Assembly (NCBI GenBank): GCA_030426875.1
Contig: JAUHXI010000091.1
Span: 1-6,077, forward strand
Length of the DNA: 6,077 nt
DNA from: a bacterium
GTDB lineage: Bacteria > Patescibacteriota > Gracilibacteria > UM-FILTER-43-11
Direction of reading: 5' to 3'
In this document: positions 1-5,387 of the stretch, piece by piece
Numbering within the stretch: the first letter of the stretch is position 1
Layout of the letters: each line of letters opens with the position of its first letter
Position numbers and translations under genes: made by a program
The notes under the pieces: generated by a model
What the model saw: only the letters and a program-made list of their open reading frames with translations
What the model was told of the DNA's origin: nothing
Database searches by the model: none

Positions 1-732
1 CGCTTGGAGCGAGAGTATGATTTGGACTTGATCATGACGGCGCCGTCTGTGTCGTATCGAGTGAACATGAAATCTGGAGAGCAGCTCACTATCTCTTCAC
101 CGTCGATGCTCCCAGACCCATCTATTTTTGATTCTCTTGAGGAGCCATGGGTTAAAATGGAGATTGTTTGCCCCAAAGATAAAGTGGGTGGTGTGATGAA
201 GTTGGTTCAATTGCGACGTGGGGTTCAAAAGAATTTGAGCTACATTGACCAAGAGCGGGTATTACTTCTTTTTGAAATGCCTTTGGCCACCGTTATCATT
301 GATTTTTATGACGGGCTCAAAAATGTCAGTTCTGGTTATGCCTCTATGAATTATGAGTTCATTGAATATCGGGTCGAAAATCTCTGCCGTTTGGATATTA
401 TGATTATGGGGGATAAGGTCGAAAGTTTGGCAGTGATGTGTCATCGGAATGAATCGGAAGGGTTAGGTCGACGACTGGCTAAAAAGCTAAAAGAAGTCAT
501 TCCTCGAGCCCAATTTGCGATTCCCATTCAGGCGGCGATTGGAGGTAAAATTGTCGCCCGTGAGACCATCTCGGCCTTCCGTAAAGATGTGACGGCTGGC
601 TTGTATGGGGGGGATGTTTCGCGTAAAAACAAGCAATTGCAAAAGCAAAAGAAGGGTAAAAAGCGTATGAAGCAAATGGGGAGTGTGAGTCTGCCCCAAG
701 ATGCGTTTCATGCGATTTTGAAGAAGGACTAG
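1..732 (+). CDS. lepA: Elongation factor 4 (LepA), C-terminal 243 residues, 5' end outside window
   Basis: This is the back half of the translational GTPase EF4/LepA, which acts on the ribosome and is linked to back-translocation and to initiation or assembly quality. The frame is open from base 1 and begins RLEREYDLDLI, a conserved stretch in the middle of LepA, so the TTG at base 4 is an internal leucine and not a start. The GTPase domain is missing because it lies left of the window. Visible parts are the EF-G domain V-like region (LRRGVQ, then SSGYASMNYEF near residues 110-120) and the LepA-specific C-terminal domain, with IPIQAAIGGKIVARET (about 174-189), GGDVSRK (203-209) and the basic KKGKKRMKQMGSV segment near the end. 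The length past the LEREY motif matches full-length homologues, so the C-terminus is intact. It stops at TAG. Family assignment is very secure. Confidence 0.97.
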   Translation, partial: RLEREYDLDLIMTAPSVSYRVNMKSGEQLTISSPSMLPDPSIFDSLEEPWVKMEIVCPKDKVGGVMKLVQLRRGVQKNLSYIDQERVLLLFEMPLATVIIDFYDGLKNVSSGYASMNYEFIEYRVENLCRLDIMIMGDKVESLAVMCHRNESEGLGRRLAKKLKEVIPRAQFAIPIQAAIGGKIVARETISAFRKDVTAGLYGGDVSRKNKQLQKQKKGKKRMKQMGSVSLPQDAFHAILKKD

Positions 733-760
733 TTCAATTTTAAATTTTTAGTTTTAAATT
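733..760. repeat. Degenerate heptamer tandem repeat just after lepA
   Basis: Starting at the base after the lepA stop codon, four 7-bp units can be read: TTCAATT (733), TTAAATT (740), TTTAGTT (747) and TTAAATT (754). Units 2 and 4 are identical. The same bases give a weak A/T hairpin (CAATTT at 735-740 against AAATTG at 756-761), but no G/C-rich stem followed by T-run that would make a convincing lepA terminator. A run of seven T at 799-805 has no clear stem before it. The rest of the 98-bp convergent gap to 831 shows nothing else I can name. In so A/T-rich a stretch some periodicity could be chance; support comes from the other 7-bp arrays in the window. Confidence 0.45.
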
Positions 761-830
761 GTAGAGTGGACTGCATTTGGCCTGGCTTTTGAGGTAGATT
801 TTTTTGAAACCCTATGAATATTTATGGCCA

Positions 831-1520
831 CTATGAGCTACTTTCTAGATGCCTCTGTCCTTTCACAAACGCCTCCAAATCAAGCAGCATCTTCAGGTAG
901 GCGGATTGCATGAAGTCATGTAGAATTTCATAGTCAACTTGAGTATTATCCATTGCTAAAAAATTCCGCATGATGAAGGTAGAAAGCTGCAGGAATGGCG
1001 GTGAGATTTCTTTGAATATTTCGTCGGTTCGTTCAGCTCGTTTTTTGATCAGCACATTCTCGAGTGTGCGATGTGGCTTATGTGCCGCTGCAATTCCAAT
1101 GTTTTTTAGCCACTGGTCAATGGCTTGCCTCTGTTCTTCAGAAAGATTATGAATAGAATTTTGCTCGGCTACGGCCAGTGCATTTATATTTTCGGCTTCA
1201 CTTGCTATTTTTCCCATTTCGGTGAAGGCGGTTTGATCTATAAGCGAAAGTACCGCAATCACGAGTTCCGAAGGTATATTTTGTGCCACGCAACGAGAGA
1301 TGAGTAAAAAAAGGTCAGTAGCATCGGTCCGTGCCAAAAATTGAACGATGATTTGAGCGAGCTTGTCATCGTTTTTCCTGGCCTTTCCCTCTTCTTTTTT
1401 CTGTTGACGTGCAGCGATTTGAGCTTGTTTGGCTTGCTCACGAAACTGCTCCTGACTCTGTTCGCTAGCTTCACCAGCGGCCGGTGCATCAAAGGATTCA
1501 AACCCTCCTACTTCGGACAT
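831..1520 (-). CDS. Hypothetical protein, charged Q-rich N-terminus and helical body (229 aa)
   Basis: I do not recognise this protein. The frame is open for 229 codons, from ATG at 1520 to TAG at 831. Residues 1-18 are small and acidic (MSEVGGFESFDAPAAGEA). Residues 19-53 are rich in Q, E, K, A and R and look disordered or coiled-coil. Residues 54-100 hold amphipathic helices (LAQIIVQFLA, DLFLLISRCVAQNIPSELVIAVLSLID) that are hydrophobic but broken by polar and charged residues, so I read them as a buried helical bundle rather than membrane spans. The rest is also predicted helical and ends in three serines. No signal peptide or catalytic motif is seen; there is a single cysteine (77). It lies downstream of rpmA on the same strand, but a strong terminator separates them. 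No Shine-Dalgarno sequence or clear promoter precedes it; the 60-nt leader is largely a heptamer repeat. The length and protein-like composition favour a real gene. Confidence 0.75.
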   Translation of the reverse strand: MSEVGGFESFDAPAAGEASEQSQEQFREQAKQAQIAARQQKKEEGKARKNDDKLAQIIVQFLARTDATDLFLLISRCVAQNIPSELVIAVLSLIDQTAFTEMGKIASEAENINALAVAEQNSIHNLSEEQRQAIDQWLKNIGIAAAHKPHRTLENVLIKKRAERTDEIFKEISPPFLQLSTFIMRNFLAMDNTQVDYEILHDFMQSAYLKMLLDLEAFVKGQRHLESSS

Positions 1521-1524
1521 TCAA

Positions 1525-1559
1525 TGAGTGGTTAGTGGTCAGTGGTTAGTGCTTAGCCT
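1525..1559. repeat. Heptamer tandem repeat in the leader of the hypothetical gene
   Basis: Five 7-bp units read on the plus strand: TGAGTGG (1525), TTAGTGG (1532), TCAGTGG (1539), TTAGTGC (1546) and the decayed TTAGCCT (1553). The first four differ from the consensus TTAGTGG at one position each at most. The array sits 4 bp upstream of the ATG at 1520 of the minus-strand hypothetical gene, so it would be transcribed as part of its leader or would lie in its promoter zone. It occupies most of the space between that start codon and the terminator at 1581. There is no sign that it encodes anything. Confidence 0.8.
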
Positions 1560-1580
1560 TCCACAGTATCTATTTTAACA

Positions 1581-1612
1581 AAAAAACCATGTGTGAGGCC
1601 ACATGGTTTTTT
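1581..1612 (-). terminator. Intrinsic terminator downstream of rpmA
   Basis: A perfect 13-bp stem (left arm 1581-1593, right arm 1600-1612, core CCATGTG/CACATGG) encloses a 6-nt loop. Read on the minus strand, the G/C-containing stem is followed by seven T (1586 down to 1580). It starts 14 bp past the rpmA stop codon, as expected for a Rho-independent terminator. The arms are A-run and T-run at both ends, so it could also work on the plus strand, where six T (1607-1612) follow the stem. It separates rpmA transcription from the hypothetical gene. Confidence 0.9.
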
Positions 1613-1626
1613 AAATTTTAAACAAA

Positions 1627-2031
1627 TTAATCTTTTTTAACTGTTTTTTTAGCAGGTTCCTTATCAATGGTAACTTCTACCTTTGTTTTTGGCGCAGGTG
1701 TTTCAGTTTTTTTAGGGGCTACTTTTTTTAGAGCTCCTTTTGTAGTTTTTTTAGGTGCTGGAACAATGTGAACGATTTTATCTTTAAAGATTCGACCATC
1801 GTATTTTTTTTGGCGCCTTTCAGTAAATTTGACCACGCCTGGCTTCAGGGCAAAAAGAGTGAAATCTTTGCCGGTTCCTACCCCTTCTCCGGCGAAAAAT
1901 TTGTTGCCTTTTTGGCGAATGAGGATGTTTCCAGCTAATACTTTTTGACCACCGTAGAGTTTGACACCAAGACGCTTGGAGTTTGAATCTCGGCCATTTC
2001 TAGTGGATCCACCAGCTTTTTTATGTGACAT
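1627..2031 (-). CDS. rpmA: 50S ribosomal protein L27 with a basic C-terminal extension
   Basis: L27 binds the large ribosomal subunit, with its flexible N-terminus reaching toward the peptidyl transferase centre. The family signature is clear: MSHKKAGGSTRNGRDSNSKR at residues 1-20, then LGVKLYGGQKVLAGNILIRQ (21-40) and VGTGKDFTLFALKPG (51-65). No Firmicutes-type cleavable leader precedes the mature start. The usual family length is about 85-95 residues; this protein has 134. The extra residues from about 91 on are rich in K, P, T and A (APKKTTKGALKK, then PAPKTKVEV, ending VKKD), resembling the disordered tails of some ribosomal proteins in small-genome bacteria. rpmA usually follows rplU and often precedes obg; here it stands alone, divergent from the ROK gene. 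The ATG at 2031 gives the exact conserved N-terminus although no Shine-Dalgarno sequence precedes it. Its own terminator follows. Confidence 0.97.
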   Translation of the reverse strand: MSHKKAGGSTRNGRDSNSKRLGVKLYGGQKVLAGNILIRQKGNKFFAGEGVGTGKDFTLFALKPGVVKFTERRQKKYDGRIFKDKIVHIVPAPKKTTKGALKKVAPKKTETPAPKTKVEVTIDKEPAKKTVKKD

Positions 2032-2078
2032 TTGGTTCTGAATTACTAAATTATTTGCAATTTATTACTCATTCTCAC

Positions 2079-2094
2079 AATGATGAGGATCATT
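2079..2094. promoter_or_regulatory. Small perfect inverted repeat between rpmA and ROK gene
   Basis: AATGAT and ATCATT form a perfect 6-bp inverted repeat around a GAGG centre. It lies in the 165-bp divergent spacer, inside the predicted rpmA 5' leader, where it could fold as a short hairpin in RNA or serve as a protein-binding palindrome. It resembles half of a Fur-type box, but the spacing of the half-sites is wrong. The role is unknown and a chance palindrome is possible. Confidence 0.25.
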
Positions 2095-2124
2095 AATTAG
2101 ATAATCAATAATAAGTGCTGGGTC

Positions 2125-2153
2125 ATTTTATATATCTTTTTGACCTTTGGCAA
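2125..2153 (-). promoter_or_regulatory. Candidate promoter for rpmA
   Basis: On the minus strand TTGCCA (2153-2148) is followed, after a 17-bp spacer, by TAAAAT (2130-2125), a fair match to a sigma70-type promoter. Transcription would start near 2118, giving a leader of roughly 87 nt. Other A/T-rich hexamers nearby prevent certainty. It overlaps the opposite-strand promoter of the ROK gene. Confidence 0.4.
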
Positions 2154-2169
2154 GTTTTTTTGCTTTAAT
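2140..2169 (+). promoter_or_regulatory. Candidate extended -10 promoter for the ROK gene
   Basis: TTGACC (2140-2145), an 18-bp spacer, then TTTAAT (2164-2169) preceded by TG one base upstream (2161-2162), an extended -10 arrangement. The start would be near 2176, giving a short leader of about 20 nt before ATG 2197. That leader is A-rich and lacks a Shine-Dalgarno sequence. Confidence 0.5.
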
Positions 2170-2196
2170 AGAAATGAAAGATAAAAACAAAAATTC

Positions 2197-3072
2197 ATGA
2201 AAAAGCTATCCAGGCACATTGGTATCGATATTGGGGGAACTAAAATCCTCCTCCAGGCTTTTAATTCTAAAATGGAATTGGTTGACGAGGAAAAGGTGTC
2301 TACTCAGACTAAAAAAGGTCAGAAAGGTTTTGTGGAGCAGTTGATGTCTTTGATTGAAACGTATTTTCATTCCACCGTTGAATCTATTGGTGTGGCGGTT
2401 CCGGGAATTGTAGATCAGAATAAGGGGGTATTGGTGAAAGCTCCCCATCTTCCTGTTAAACGTTTAAAACTTAAGGAGGAATTGGAGCGGCGGTTCAAAT
2501 GCAAAATTCACATCGAAAATGATGCCAATGCCTTTTTATATGCCCAAAGTCAGCAACCTCAGTTGCAAAAATACAAGAATTTAATTGCGGTGATGCCTGG
2601 AACTGGTCTGGGAGGGGCAATGATGGTGGATGGAGCTTTAGTTCACGGGAAAAATGGTTTTGCTGGGGAGTTGGCTCACATTATTCTCCGTGCGGACAGT
2701 GCGTTGGATACATTTGAAAAGAACACGAGTGGCGCTTGGATACCAAAAATCGCTAAGGCGCTTGGCATTAAAGAAAAATTCACACCTTATGATTTAGCCA
2801 CCTCTTCCACAGCTTCAAAAAAAGTAAAAAAACATCTCGTCAAACACTTGGGGCTTGGTTTAGCGAGTTTGAATCTGATTTTTAACCCGGATGCTTTTGT
2901 GATGGGGGGGTCGATTTATGAGCTATTTTTGAAAGATAGTAAGAAAGAATTACAGAAATTCATTGCTGACCGGGCATTGAATAAAAAATCACCTCCGATT
3001 TTGGATGCTCAACTAAAATATTCTGTGGCGATGGGGGTGGCCTTGTTGGGGTTGAGTTTGAAAAATAAATAG
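2197..3072 (+). CDS. ROK-family sugar kinase-like protein (putative glucokinase), zinc cysteines absent
   Basis: ROK proteins are cytoplasmic hexose or aminohexose kinases, or repressors derived from them. This one has no N-terminal helix-turn-helix, so a kinase is more likely. In order: the phosphate-binding loop GIDIGGTK (9-16), VPGIVD (68-73), the IENDANAF segment with the likely catalytic base D109, a second phosphate loop GTGLGGAMMVDG (135-146), the sugar-contacting pair E158 and H161 in GFAGELAHI, and the adenosine-site NPDAFVMGGSI (230-240). The length of 291 fits kinases of the family. Unusual: the segment after H161, where most ROK proteins carry a CxCGxxGCxE zinc motif, reads RADSALDTFEKNTSG with no cysteine. 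The substrate cannot be read from sequence; glucose is the default guess. It is divergent from rpmA and apparently monocistronic. ATG 2197 is the first start before the conserved loop. Confidence 0.9.
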   Translation: MKKLSRHIGIDIGGTKILLQAFNSKMELVDEEKVSTQTKKGQKGFVEQLMSLIETYFHSTVESIGVAVPGIVDQNKGVLVKAPHLPVKRLKLKEELERRFKCKIHIENDANAFLYAQSQQPQLQKYKNLIAVMPGTGLGGAMMVDGALVHGKNGFAGELAHIILRADSALDTFEKNTSGAWIPKIAKALGIKEKFTPYDLATSSTASKKVKKHLVKHLGLGLASLNLIFNPDAFVMGGSIYELFLKDSKKELQKFIADRALNKKSPPILDAQLKYSVAMGVALLGLSLKNK

Positions 3073-3097
3073 CCAAAATTCCTATTTTAAAATCTCT

Positions 3098-3135
3098 CCT
3101 TCGTAGGCAGTAGGCATGCCTGCACCCTATGAAGG
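3098..3135. repeat. Hairpin with short heptamer repeat between convergent genes
   Basis: CCTTCGTAGG (3098-3107) can pair with CCTATGAAGG (3126-3135), ten pairs including one G-U. Inside are two tandem copies of GTAGGCA (3103, 3110) followed by an inverted near-copy TGCCTGC (3117), so the whole unit is palindromic. It abuts the stop codon of the minus-strand DUF2461 gene and lies 25 bp past the ROK stop. No good T-run follows on either strand (the minus strand continues AGAGATTTTAAA), so it is a possible but poor terminator; a dispersed palindromic repeat is an alternative. Confidence 0.6.
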
Positions 3136-3792
3136 TCAGATTAACCCATTCAAATACACATCAAACGGATGCATGGCTTTGCTGGCCTTTGCCAAGTAAT
3201 CAAGAAAACCCTTCTCCATCACCTGTTTATCGGTCAAATGATGCATGGCCATATAGCCTTTGTGTCTAAGGAGCTCAATTTCTGGATGATCTTTCGAAAA
3301 ATCCCGTGGAGCGGTTTTGAGCTGGGGCCCATCCAGTTCAAAGTATTTTTTAAACCCCTTGCTGTTCAAGATTTTCTTAAACGGCTTCGCATCTTCTGCA
3401 ATGGCTTCTCTAATATTCTGAAGCCAATCGGAAGGGGGCATGTAGCAGCCGCCCGCTAAAAAGCAACGTCCTGGTTCCACATTCAGATAATACCCTGCCC
3501 GCTCATGCATTTTGGGTCGACCGCCTTTCACGACCATCACCCCGAGTCCTGTCTTATAGGGGGCACCTTTTGCAAAACGAGCATCCCGATAAATCCGAAA
3601 AACATAACCCTTTTCATGAGGTGAGCGGAGGGATTCATCAAATTTTACAATGTTGTGATGCCAGACTTCTGCAAAGTCTTCCAGCTCTTCTTTCATTTTT
3701 AAATACCGATCCTTGTTTTTTAAAAACCACTCTCGATTATTGTTTTTTTTGATGTCTTTGAGGAACTGAAAGGTGGATGGAGTGATGATCAT
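3136..3792 (-). CDS. DUF2461 / TIGR02453 family protein (218 aa)
   Basis: This belongs to a widespread family of soluble, roughly 220-residue bacterial and fungal proteins with no established biochemical role. Recognisable blocks are FLKDIKKNNNREWF (10-23) at the N-terminus, YVFRIYRDARFAKGAPYKT (63-81) in the centre, AGYYLNVEPG (99-108) and FLAGGCYMPP (111-120), followed by a region with KGFKKYFELDG (145-155). The length and motif order fit an intact member. No signal peptide or membrane segment is present. ATG 3792 puts the first family block at residue 10, as usual. No Shine-Dalgarno sequence is seen; the immediate leader is A-rich. The stop is TGA. Under a code with UGA as glycine the frame would gain only three residues before a TAG, so the stop alone does not decide the code. 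It is transcribed away from the glycosyltransferase, and nothing links the two functionally. Confidence 0.92.
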   Translation of the reverse strand: MIITPSTFQFLKDIKKNNNREWFLKNKDRYLKMKEELEDFAEVWHHNIVKFDESLRSPHEKGYVFRIYRDARFAKGAPYKTGLGVMVVKGGRPKMHERAGYYLNVEPGRCFLAGGCYMPPSDWLQNIREAIAEDAKPFKKILNSKGFKKYFELDGPQLKTAPRDFSKDHPEIELLRHKGYMAMHHLTDKQVMEKGFLDYLAKASKAMHPFDVYLNGLI

Positions 3793-3801
3793 GATGTTTT
3801 T

Positions 3802-3848
3802 GGTTAAAATTGCAGGTGTTATCGACTGATACCACCTGCAATTTTACC
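3802..3848. repeat. Long near-perfect inverted repeat next to DUF2461 start
   Basis: The 13-base arm AAAATTGCAGGTG (3806-3818) is perfectly complementary to 3833-3845. After one T/C mismatch the stem continues with TATC/GATA (3820-3823, 3828-3831) around the tetraloop GACT. One more outer pair (3805/3846) and, past a bulged T, two G-C pairs extend it. It ends nine bases before the DUF2461 start codon, so on the minus strand it would be a leader hairpin or an operator. It lacks a long T-run, so a terminator role is weaker. Confidence 0.8.
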
Positions 3849-4031
3849 GTATTTTTCCCTTTTGATCGAATCCTCTGATCCTTCAAAAGTTTCCGGAAAA
3901 TCAATCCCTATACAATAGGAGTTGGAATGATTTTATAATTTTTGTTTAGAAAATTCATTCAAGGGAAGTGTCGTTTTGACCCACAGTTTGAATATCACGA
4001 AATATAATAAAGAATGTGCAAGCCAGGACAC

Positions 4032-4060
4032 TTGATAATTAAGCCTTTTTTTGCTATAAT
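4032..4060 (+). promoter_or_regulatory. Sigma70-type promoter for the glycosyltransferase
   Basis: TTGATA (4032-4037), a 17-bp spacer and a perfect TATAAT (4055-4060) preceded by TG (4052-4053), an extended -10. This is the best promoter in the window. Transcription would begin near 4067, giving a leader of about 58 nt before GTG 4125. The leader has no Shine-Dalgarno sequence and holds only a five-codon ATG frame at 4089-4106 that I do not consider meaningful. Confidence 0.7.
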
Positions 4061-4124
4061 GCGTAGATTTATTGAAACGCCCCTCCCCATGATGAATCAC
4101 GAATAAAACTAAAAACCAAAACAA

Positions 4125-5363
4125 GTGAAAGTGCTGATGTATGGGTGGGAATTCCCCCCGATTCAAAGCGGAGGCCTTGGCGTTGCGTGCCAAGGGATTG
4201 TCGAAGGCTTGCTCGGTCATCAGCATGAAGTGTTTTTGGTTTTACCAAAGACCAACCCTGCTATGCAAATGTATGATCCCGGTTTTTTTAAAATCCTTTC
4301 TGCTGGCCAGTCTGGTGGGATGGTTCAGGTGAAAAATATTCCTACTGCGCTTTACAGTCCTTATTCTACTTCCGAAGAAAGTTATCAGAGGCAGGTGCAA
4401 AATAAATTTAAAAATGAGGAGGAGCCTGATGCGATTTATGGTCATAATATTATGGAGGAGGTTCACCGTTATGCTTCTCAGGCAGCGGTTCACGCGAATA
4501 AGGTTGATCATGACGTGATTCATGTGCACGATTGGCTCACAGCTGAGGCAGGGGTTCAAGCTAAGAAACTTTCTAATCAGCCGCTTGTGATGCAAGTGCA
4601 TGCCACGGAATTTGATCGCAGTGGCGAAAATCCAAATCAACAGGTCTATGATCTTGAGCGGCGGGGGATGGAAAACGCCGATCGTGTGATTGCTGTGAGT
4701 CACTATACTAAGAAAATGCTCATGGAGCACTATGGTGTTCCTGAATGGAAAATTGATGTTGTCCATAATGCTGTCCGGCCAAATTTCAAACAATACCAAA
4801 AGACCCACCATCTCGAAAAAAAAGATAAAATTGTGCTCTTTCTAGGTCGCATGACCATGCAAAAAGGTCCCGATTACTTCCTGCACATGGCTCAAAAAGT
4901 GCTCAGTCATATGAAAAACGTCAAATTCATCATGGCGGGGGATGGAGACATGATGGAACAGGTGATTAAGATGGCGATTGACTTGAAGATTGAGCGCAAT
5001 GTTCTTTTTTCAGGGTTTTTGAAAGGGGAGGAGATTGCTCAGGCTTATGCCGAAGCCGATCTTTATGTAATGCCATCAGTGTCTGAGCCGTTTGGAATAA
5101 CACCCCTTGAGGCCATTCGCCAGGGCACCCCTGTCGTTATTTCTAAGCAGTCTGGGGTGAGTGAGGTGATTAAGAGCGCGCTTCGGGTGAATTTTTGGGA
5201 TGTGGATGATATGGCTGAAAAAATCATTGCAGCCCTCAAGTATCCAGCTCTCAGCAAGGTCCTTAGGGATCACAGTAAGCGAGAGCTTGGTCAACTAACC
5301 TGGCATGATCAGGCGGGGGAAATTGCTAAAACTTATAACAAAATTGTTAATCCGCTGGTTTAA
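4125..5363 (+). CDS. GT4-family glycosyltransferase, glycogen-synthase-like
   Basis: A retaining GT-B fold glycosyltransferase that probably adds sugar from a nucleotide donor to an alpha-glucan. The N-terminal domain starts MKVLMYGWEFPP, with the SGGLG glycine loop at 15-19, VIHVHDW (131-137) and the VHATEFDRSG segment (158-167). The C-terminal domain has LGRMTMQKG with the donor-phosphate pair R242 and K247, MAGDGDM, and SEPFGITPLEA with the EX7E pair E321/E329. At 412 residues it fits GT4 rather than the longer bacterial GT5 GlgA, and no KTGGL motif is present. No signal peptide or membrane segment is visible, so it should be cytosolic. The GTG start is chosen because it yields the usual family N-terminus; the next ATG (4137) would remove conserved residues. 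A GH57 gene follows, an arrangement known from glycogen-metabolism clusters such as that of Methanocaldococcus. Donor and exact product are inferred. Confidence 0.9.
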   Translation: MKVLMYGWEFPPIQSGGLGVACQGIVEGLLGHQHEVFLVLPKTNPAMQMYDPGFFKILSAGQSGGMVQVKNIPTALYSPYSTSEESYQRQVQNKFKNEEEPDAIYGHNIMEEVHRYASQAAVHANKVDHDVIHVHDWLTAEAGVQAKKLSNQPLVMQVHATEFDRSGENPNQQVYDLERRGMENADRVIAVSHYTKKMLMEHYGVPEWKIDVVHNAVRPNFKQYQKTHHLEKKDKIVLFLGRMTMQKGPDYFLHMAQKVLSHMKNVKFIMAGDGDMMEQVIKMAIDLKIERNVLFSGFLKGEEIAQAYAEADLYVMPSVSEPFGITPLEAIRQGTPVVISKQSGVSEVIKSALRVNFWDVDDMAEKIIAALKYPALSKVLRDHSKRELGQLTWHDQAGEIAKTYNKIVNPLV

Positions 5364-5387
5364 TAGCCACTTTAATTAATTTTTAAA

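Larger units (their letters stand above)
3793..4124. other. Divergent 332-bp intergenic region
   Basis: The region separates the DUF2461 gene from the glycosyltransferase and holds no credible coding frame. It contains the long inverted repeat at 3802-3848, a 10-bp palindrome TTTCCGGAAA (3890-3899), a 7-bp inverted pair CTTTTGA/TCAAAAG (3859-3865, 3883-3889), TATAAT-like hexamers at 3934-3939 and 4003-4008 without well-spaced -35 partners, and the best promoter at 4032-4060. No convincing promoter for the DUF2461 gene was found; on the minus strand a TAAAAT at 3846-3841 overlaps the long inverted repeat but has only a poor -35. Confidence 0.6.

Noticed and set aside
4..6. TTG at base 4 as the start of a 242-residue gene
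   Set aside because: It falls inside a conserved internal LepA segment and the frame is open to the window edge, so the gene starts further left.
970..1535. Short plus-strand frames opposite the hypothetical gene
   Set aside because: They are shorter than the minus-strand frame, overlap each other and give no protein-like motifs. The minus-strand frame has the more protein-like composition.
2079..2094. Fur-type iron box
   Set aside because: The half-sites resemble a Fur box, but the four-base GAGG centre gives the wrong spacing, and neither flanking gene is iron related.
3136..3138. TGA stop codon read as glycine (Gracilibacteria/Absconditabacteria code)
   Set aside because: The other genes contain many GGN glycines and no in-frame TGA over long recognisable proteins, so UGA is used as a stop. 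Reading through here would add only three residues before TAG.
3976..4008. TTGACC with TATAAT as a second glycosyltransferase promoter
   Set aside because: The hexamers are separated by 21 bp, too far for normal sigma70 spacing; the 4032-4060 pair is much better.
4089..4106. Five-codon upstream reading frame in the glycosyltransferase leader
   Set aside because: No ribosome-binding site, no amino-acid bias that would suggest attenuation, and short frames like this are common by chance.
4242..4811. 189-codon open frame on the minus strand within the glycosyltransferase gene
   Set aside because: It is wholly antisense to a clearly conserved protein, its product has no recognisable motif, and it looks like a shadow of the real coding frame.
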